Positions 4,015 through 7,833 of a DNA stretch of 7,833 nt are shown here, one piece after another. The position numbers and the translations under genes were made by a program. Numbering within the stretch: the stretch's first letter is position 1; each line of letters begins with the position of its first letter. Origin of the DNA: a bacterium (GTDB lineage Bacteria; Zixibacteria; MSB-5A5; GN15; FEB-12); assembly GCA_030629485.1 (NCBI GenBank), contig DAOVOW010000078.1, forward strand, positions 1 to 7,833, given 5' to 3'. The notes under the pieces are model-generated. The model was not told where the DNA came from and ran no database searches. It was given only the letters and a program-made list of their open reading frames with translations.

Positions 4015-6471
4015 ATGAAACACACAACCACAGCCATCATCATGGCGATTCTGCTGGCGGCGACCGGCTATGCTCTCCCGTTGGGCGGGAAGGTCGTCGA
4101 CGAGGACGGCCGGCCCATCGTCGGCGCGTCGGTGGTCACCAATCTCGACGGTGTCGGCACCGCCACCGACAACCGCGGCGAGTTCAGCCTGCTGACCAGA
4201 GAGGGAATCACCCGGGTCACGGTTTCGGCCGTCGGGTATCGCTCGCGGCAATTCCAGGCCGACGACCTGCCGCCAACGATCAAACTGAAACGGATGTTCA
4301 TTCGTGGTGAGGACATCCTGGTTACCGCCGACCGAGCTCAATATGGTGTGACGCCGGTGGCCTTTGACAATCTCTCGCGACAGGAAATCGAGCGAGACTA
4401 TACCGTTGGCGAGCTCCCTCTGCTGTTGAGCAGCACGCCCAACCTGCACGTCTTCAGCGATGGCGGAGCATCTCTTGGATACAGCTACATGAAGATAAGA
4501 GGGTTCGATGACAAGCGGATCACCACCTACATCAACGGCGTACCACTCAACGATCCGGAAGATCAGGCCACCTACTTTGTCGACCTGCCCGATTTCGCCG
4601 CCAACGTCACCGACATTCAGGTGCAGCGTGGGGTGGGGAACTCGCTCTACGGAGATGCTTCCTTCGGGGGTTCGGTCAACATCGTCACCAGCGGTTTCAG
4701 TCGCGAACGGAAAACGGCGTTGTCGTTCGGTTACGGCGAATACACCTCGGGTGGTAAGTCCGTGAGCGACGTTTACAAACAGAGTCTTGAATACTCAACC
4801 GGATTGATCGGCGGACGCTGGGCTTTCTCCGGTCGTTTCTCCAAACAGAAGACGGGTGGCTATCGCTATAACAGTTGGTATCAAGGATGGAGCTACTACT
4901 TCTCGATAGCCCGTCTCGACCCCAATATGTGGACCGAGTTGTATGTATACGGGGGTCCGATGAAAATGCATCTGGCCTACTCCGGCGCGTCGCGTGAGGC
5001 GATCGCTCAGGATCGCCGGGTCAATCCCTGGCACACCTATTCCAATGAAACCGACAACTTTAATCAGCCGCACTATCATTTGCACAATATCTATCGAATC
5101 AACGAGCACACAACGCTGTCCAATACGCTCTACTATATTCGCGGCAAGGGCTTCTACGAGCAGTTCAAGGGCTCCAAGTCATTCTATGAGTACAATCTGG
5201 ACACATCGCTCACGGGCGGTCACGAGTCAGGTGATCTGGTCCGACAGCAATGGGTCGAGAAAAACCAGTATGGCTGGAATCCTCGGCTCGACATCGACCA
5301 CGAGCGCGGCCGCCATTCACTCGGGGGTTCGTTCTACTATTTCGAGTCCGACCACTGGGGCCAGGTGGTGTGGGCACAGCACTTGACCGGCGGGTTCGAT
5401 CCGCAACATCGCTACTACCAGTATTTCGGTAAGAAGTGGGTAGGGTCACTTTGGTTGCAGGAGGACTACGATTTAACCAACCGCCTAAGTGTCCTGGCCA
5501 CCGCCCAGATGCGTTATCAGCGCTACAGCTTTGATCAGGTGCGCATGGGCGCCTTCAAGGGCTACGACTACAACGTCGACTGGCTGTTCTTCTCGCCGCG
5601 CGTTGGTTTCAATTACGATTTCAGCAGCGGTTGGACCATGTTCACTTCCTTTGCCCTTTCATCACGTACCCCGACCGACGCCGCCCTCTATGACGCCAAC
5701 GATCCGTTCATTATGCCGTCTCTGGAGATCGAGTCGGTGTCACTCACGGCTTCAGGTGACAGCGTCATCCAGTTCGGTGACCCCACCGCGGCCAGCGAGC
5801 GCGTCTACAACTTCGAAGTGGGCGGACAGTACCGCCACTCGAAATACACCTTCGGGATCAATGGCTTTTGGATGGAGTTTCGCGATGAGATTATCCCATA
5901 CGGCGGCATCAATGAAAACAACGGCCTGGTGATAACGGTGAATGCCGATCGTTCCGTGCACGCCGGACTCGAGTTCACCGGTGCGGTGAAACCCTCGGAC
6001 GAGATCAAACTCGAAGGGAACTTCGCCTACAATTATAACCGAGTGAAGGAGTATCAGAAGGAAGTAGATGGGTTGCCGGTCGACTTCAAAGACAAAACCA
6101 TCGTCGGATTTCCAGACTACCTGGGCAATCTGATCGTCGCCTACGACGTCAGACCGCTACAGATCACGTGGAGAAGCCATTATGTCGGACGGCAATACAT
6201 GGAGTTATATAACCTCGAGGATTTGTCCATTGATCCGTACTGGACATCATCGGTCTCCGTAGGTTACACATTCGGTGATCTGCTTGACTTTGGCCGGCTC
6301 ACTATCCAGGGAAGAGTCGACAACCTGTTTGACAGGAAACACGAAGTGTCGGGTTATGGCGACAACTATCTAATGGATCAAGACGGGCAGACCGTTGTTG
6401 CAGGCTGGGCCGAGTACTTCGTGGGACCGGAGCGGTCTTTCTACGCTCAACTGCGATTGGAACTGTTCTAA
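4015..6471 (+). CDS. TonB-dependent outer-membrane receptor, predicted thiamin or thiamin-precursor uptake
   Basis: The 818-residue protein has the full layout of a TonB-dependent receptor. A signal peptide occupies residues 1-20 (MKHTTTAIIMAILLAATGYA). A carboxypeptidase-regulatory-like beta domain follows at about 22-92 (GKVVDEDGRPIVGASVV ... VTVSAVGYRSR). A TonB-box-like EDILVTA is at 99-105. The plug lies at about 115-227, with MKIRGFDDKRITTYINGVPLND and VQRGVGNSLYGDASFGGSVN as typical landmarks. The rest, to 818, is an aromatic-rich 22-strand-type barrel ending in LRLELF, with the terminal phenylalanine needed for outer-membrane insertion. Such receptors import scarce ligands using proton-motive force relayed by TonB-ExbBD. 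The sequence alone does not identify the ligand; the TPP riboswitch directly upstream points to thiamin, a phosphate ester or a precursor. TonB-dependent receptors under THI-boxes are known in Bacteroidota and Proteobacteria. The regulatory-like N-terminal domain is usual in FCB bacteria. Confidence 0.93.
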   Translation: MKHTTTAIIMAILLAATGYALPLGGKVVDEDGRPIVGASVVTNLDGVGTATDNRGEFSLLTREGITRVTVSAVGYRSRQFQADDLPPTIKLKRMFIRGEDILVTADRAQYGVTPVAFDNLSRQEIERDYTVGELPLLLSSTPNLHVFSDGGASLGYSYMKIRGFDDKRITTYINGVPLNDPEDQATYFVDLPDFAANVTDIQVQRGVGNSLYGDASFGGSVNIVTSGFSRERKTALSFGYGEYTSGGKSVSDVYKQSLEYSTGLIGGRWAFSGRFSKQKTGGYRYNSWYQGWSYYFSIARLDPNMWTELYVYGGPMKMHLAYSGASREAIAQDRRVNPWHTYSNETDNFNQPHYHLHNIYRINEHTTLSNTLYYIRGKGFYEQFKGSKSFYEYNLDTSLTGGHESGDLVRQQWVEKNQYGWNPRLDIDHERGRHSLGGSFYYFESDHWGQVVWAQHLTGGFDPQHRYYQYFGKKWVGSLWLQEDYDLTNRLSVLATAQMRYQRYSFDQVRMGAFKGYDYNVDWLFFSPRVGFNYDFSSGWTMFTSFALSSRTPTDAALYDANDPFIMPSLEIESVSLTASGDSVIQFGDPTAASERVYNFEVGGQYRHSKYTFGINGFWMEFRDEIIPYGGINENNGLVITVNADRSVHAGLEFTGAVKPSDEIKLEGNFAYNYNRVKEYQKEVDGLPVDFKDKTIVGFPDYLGNLIVAYDVRPLQITWRSHYVGRQYMELYNLEDLSIDPYWTSSVSVGYTFGDLLDFGRLTIQGRVDNLFDRKHEVSGYGDNYLMDQDGQTVVAGWAEYFVGPERSFYAQLRLELF

Positions 6472-6515
6472 TGTCGAGTCCCGAAAGTGACCTGCATAAT
6501 GCCGTTGCTGTGGGC

Positions 6516-6535
6516 GGCAGACGTCCTCGTCTGCC
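6516..6535. repeat. Perfect palindrome GGCAGACG-TCCT-CGTCTGCC
   Basis: An 8-bp stem with a 4-nt loop, 32 bp upstream of the related GGCAGACC/GGTCTGCC palindrome. Both share the GGCAGAC half-site, suggesting that the two hairpins and the bases between them (6512-6594) form one composite repeat unit. It lies 45 bp past the receptor stop codon and could protect or end the transcript, though no T-run follows. Confidence 0.7.
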
Positions 6536-6542
6536 CCTTGAT

Positions 6543-6594
6543 TACCTTGGATACGTCCTTCAAACGGGCAGACCGGGAGGTCTGCCGCGCACAA
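6543..6594 (-). repeat. Dispersed 52-bp repeat, copy 2 (inverted relative to copy 1)
   Basis: This is the reverse complement of 2762-2813 with two differences, including the palindrome GGCAGACC 6567-6574 with GGTCTGCC 6579-6586 around GGGA. The copies lie 3.7 kb apart in opposite orientation and flank the transposase stub, toxin-antitoxin pair and receptor. This does not by itself make the segment a mobile element. Confidence 0.85.
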
Positions 6595-6624
6595 AGACAG
6601 AAAGGCAGTTTCCGTGTGTTGCAA

Positions 6625-6694
6625 GTCATTCCCGCGCAGGCGGGAATCTATCTGAATCGACGACTTACTGGATGCCTGCCTTCGCGGGCATGAC
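6625..6694. repeat. 70-bp intergenic repeat with GTCATTCCCGC / GCGGGCATGAC ends
   Basis: The unit has matching outer arms, GTCAT 6625-6629 and ATGAC 6690-6694, each extended by an inner hairpin. The left hairpin is ATTCCCGC 6628-6635 with GCGGGAAT 6640-6647 (perfect). The right hairpin is ATGCCTGC 6672-6679 with GCGGGCAT 6684-6691 (one wobble). This design is a widespread bacterial intergenic repeat, often described as MITE-like or REP-like, found at many loci in unrelated genomes. It has no coding capacity and would be moved, if at all, by an enzyme encoded elsewhere. Confidence 0.85.
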
Positions 6695-6731
6695 AAATCC
6701 GGTAGGTTCATGGCATGATGGCGGCTTTCCA

Positions 6732-6749
6732 TCGGGTCTGAAGACCCGA
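6732..6749. repeat. Perfect palindrome TCGGGTCT-GA-AGACCCGA
   Basis: An 8-bp stem whose two-base centre must open to form a loop in RNA. It is followed by a partial repeat of the arm (CGGG 6750-6753). It is unlike the other repeats in sequence and may be a third dispersed family. Confidence 0.6.
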
Positions 6750-6815
6750 CGGGTACAACAAGATGGCGTGAAGGCAATTCCGGGAGATGTAACCGGAGAA
6801 CTCCAACGGTAGTCC

Positions 6816-7833
6816 ATGCGTCCGGTTGACTATGGCATCATAGTTATTTACCTCGGCCTGCTGCTGTGGCTGGGGTTGGCCCGCCGCCTGCGACGTGACA
6901 GCAGCGCTGCCGACATGATCCTCGGTGGGCGGATGCTCACCCTGCCCGCCTTTGTTGCCTCTCTTGTCTCCACCTGGTATGGCGGCATTCTCGGCGTGGG
7001 GGAGTACAGTTTCAAGTACGGTCTGTCGAATTGGCTGGTTTTCGGGCTGCCATACTATCTGGCGGCGGCCTTGTTCGCGATCTTTCTCGCCCGCCGAGCC
7101 AGGGAGTCGGAGTTACTGACTATTCCGCAGCGCCTGGGCCAGGCGTACGGCGACAAGACGGCTTTGGCCGGAGCCACCATAATCTTCGTCATGACCGTCC
7201 CGGCGGCGTACATATTGATGCTTGGCGTACTCTGTCAGTTTCTGTTCGGCTGGCCGGCCTGGGTCGGTATCCTCGGCGGCACCATCTTCTCGATCGTGTA
7301 CGTTTACGTCGGGGGGTTCAGGTCGGTGGTGCGTACCGACCTGTTTCAGTTTGTGCTCATGTTTGTTGGGTTTGCCTTTCTTCTGGCCGTCCTCTTTGCC
7401 GAATTCGGTGGTCTGTCATTCCTCCGGACCAACCTGCCGTCCGATCACCTGAGTTGGCATGGCGGCAACTCGGGATGGTATATCGCTGTTTGGTACGTGA
7501 TCGCTCTGGCCACGCTGATTGAGCCGGCCTTTTACCAACGATGCTACGCCGCTCGGACACCGCGGGTGGCGCGGCGCGGCATTTTCATCGCCATCGCCTG
7601 CTGGTGCCTCTTCGATTTCATGACTACCAGTTGTGGTCTGTACGCGCGGGCGCTGTTGCCGGACCTGACCGACCCGGTCGGTGCCTATCCGGCCTTAGCT
7701 CTGATGGTACTGCCGGTTGGGCTGTTGGGGCTGTTCGCGCTCGCACTGCTGGCGACGGTGATGTCGACCGTAGATTCCTACTCGTTTCTGGCCGCCTCCA
7801 CCTACGGCAACGACGTCGTCCCACGCCTCCGAC
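6816..7833 (+). CDS. Sodium:solute symporter family permease (3' end outside window), candidate thiamin or precursor transporter
   Basis: An uninterrupted frame of 339 codons runs off the right edge; SSF proteins usually have 450-550 residues, so roughly the last third is missing. Hydrophobic helices begin at residue 7 (GIIVIYLGLLLWLGLA) and recur throughout. SSF landmarks are STWYGGILGVGEYSFKYG at 52-69 (the broken helix near the sodium and substrate sites), GGFRSVVRTDLFQF at 166-179 (the family signature GG-R-V--TD--Q), and LATVMSTVDSYSFLAAST at 312-329, carrying the serine/threonine residues of the Na2 site. The start is ATG 6816: TAG at 6810-6812 is in frame immediately before it, and the Shine-Dalgarno is poor (GGTAG 6808-6812, or a distant GGAG 6795-6798). 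SSF carriers import sugars, amino acids or vitamins with Na+. A thiamin role is inferred from position after the riboswitch-controlled receptor; SSF members under THI-boxes (ThiV type) have been proposed before. Confidence 0.88.
   Translation, partial: MRPVDYGIIVIYLGLLLWLGLARRLRRDSSAADMILGGRMLTLPAFVASLVSTWYGGILGVGEYSFKYGLSNWLVFGLPYYLAAALFAIFLARRARESELLTIPQRLGQAYGDKTALAGATIIFVMTVPAAYILMLGVLCQFLFGWPAWVGILGGTIFSIVYVYVGGFRSVVRTDLFQFVLMFVGFAFLLAVLFAEFGGLSFLRTNLPSDHLSWHGGNSGWYIAVWYVIALATLIEPAFYQRCYAARTPRVARRGIFIAIACWCLFDFMTTSCGLYARALLPDLTDPVGAYPALALMVLPVGLLGLFALALLATVMSTVDSYSFLAASTYGNDVVPRLR

Larger units (their letters stand above)
6472..6815. other. Repeat-filled spacer between receptor and symporter
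   Basis: The 344 nt hold no credible gene. They contain five palindromes in a row: 6516-6535, 6567-6586, 6628-6647, 6672-6691 and 6732-6749. A long frame from ATG 6471 (overlapping the receptor stop) to 6812 runs straight through these repeats. It gives the SHSRAGGNL and WMPAFAGMT peptides known from mistranslated intergenic repeats, so it is not a gene. No promoter for the symporter stands out. A tiny GGAG-AA-CTCC palindrome at 6795-6804 lies just before it. Confidence 0.7.

Noticed and set aside
3964..4449. 161-residue antisense frame over the riboswitch leader and receptor start
   Set aside because: It is a low-complexity antisense shadow of the receptor gene with no start signal or domain.
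5210..5932. Multiple long frames within the receptor gene
   Set aside because: They are serine-, arginine- and proline-rich products typical of out-of-frame reading of GC-rich coding DNA.
2762..6594. Composite transposon bounded by the inverted 52-bp repeats
   Set aside because: The repeats are palindromic intergenic units rather than IS ends, no intact transposase lies inside, and no flanking target duplication was seen.
6516..6749. CRISPR array suggested by repeated hairpins
   Set aside because: The repeats differ in sequence, spacing is irregular, and no cas gene is present.
6471..6812. 113-residue open frame starting at ATG overlapping the receptor stop codon
   Set aside because: It runs through the palindromic repeats and gives the peptides known from mistranslated intergenic repeats; it has no Shine-Dalgarno-supported start and no domain.

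Overview
The window looks like chromosomal DNA from a Gram-negative bacterium of the wider FCB group (Bacteroidota relatives such as Zixibacteria, Calditrichota or Marinimicrobia). The evidence is a secreted protein with a type IX secretion (T9SS) C-terminal sorting domain carrying the NYPNPFNPST motif, a TonB-dependent outer-membrane receptor, and GC-rich genes separated by spacers full of short palindromic repeats. No rRNA, tRNA or other phylogenetic marker is present, so the phylum is an inference.

Layout, left to right. Positions 1-141 are the 3' end of a gene for a protein with a C-terminal membrane segment. After a hairpin-rich spacer, 358-1191 (+) encodes a T9SS cargo protein with its own promoter and Shine-Dalgarno site. 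It converges on 1241-2569 (-), a saccharopine dehydrogenase (LYS9-like) family enzyme; a perfect 9-bp hairpin lies between the two stop codons. Positions 2576-3007 hold a junk-like spacer with three hairpins, one copy of a 52-bp dispersed repeat, and the C-terminal stub of a dead transposase. Next, on the minus strand, is a HicB-like antitoxin followed by a HicA-like toxin (3570-3196 and 3209-2967, overlapping by 14 nt).

The most informative block is 3794-7833 (+). A well-spaced promoter leads into a TPP (thiamin pyrophosphate, THI-box) riboswitch aptamer at 3834-3919. This is followed by an 818-residue TonB-dependent receptor (4015-6471) and, after a 344-nt spacer made largely of palindromic repeats, a sodium:solute symporter family permease (6816 to the window edge, truncated). 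The riboswitch predicts that the receptor is made when cellular TPP is low. The natural reading is an uptake route for thiamin or a thiamin precursor: the receptor carries substrate across the outer membrane and the Na+-coupled permease carries it across the inner membrane. The receptor's assignment rests on the riboswitch directly above it. The symporter's rests on adjacency only, because the spacer could separate the transcripts.

Several spacer repeats belong to families present more than once here. The 52-bp repeat at 2762-2813 recurs inverted at 6543-6594 with two differences. The spacer before the symporter also carries a 70-bp unit with GTCATTCCCGC / GCGGGCATGAC ends, of the type that is often wrongly annotated as small hypothetical proteins.
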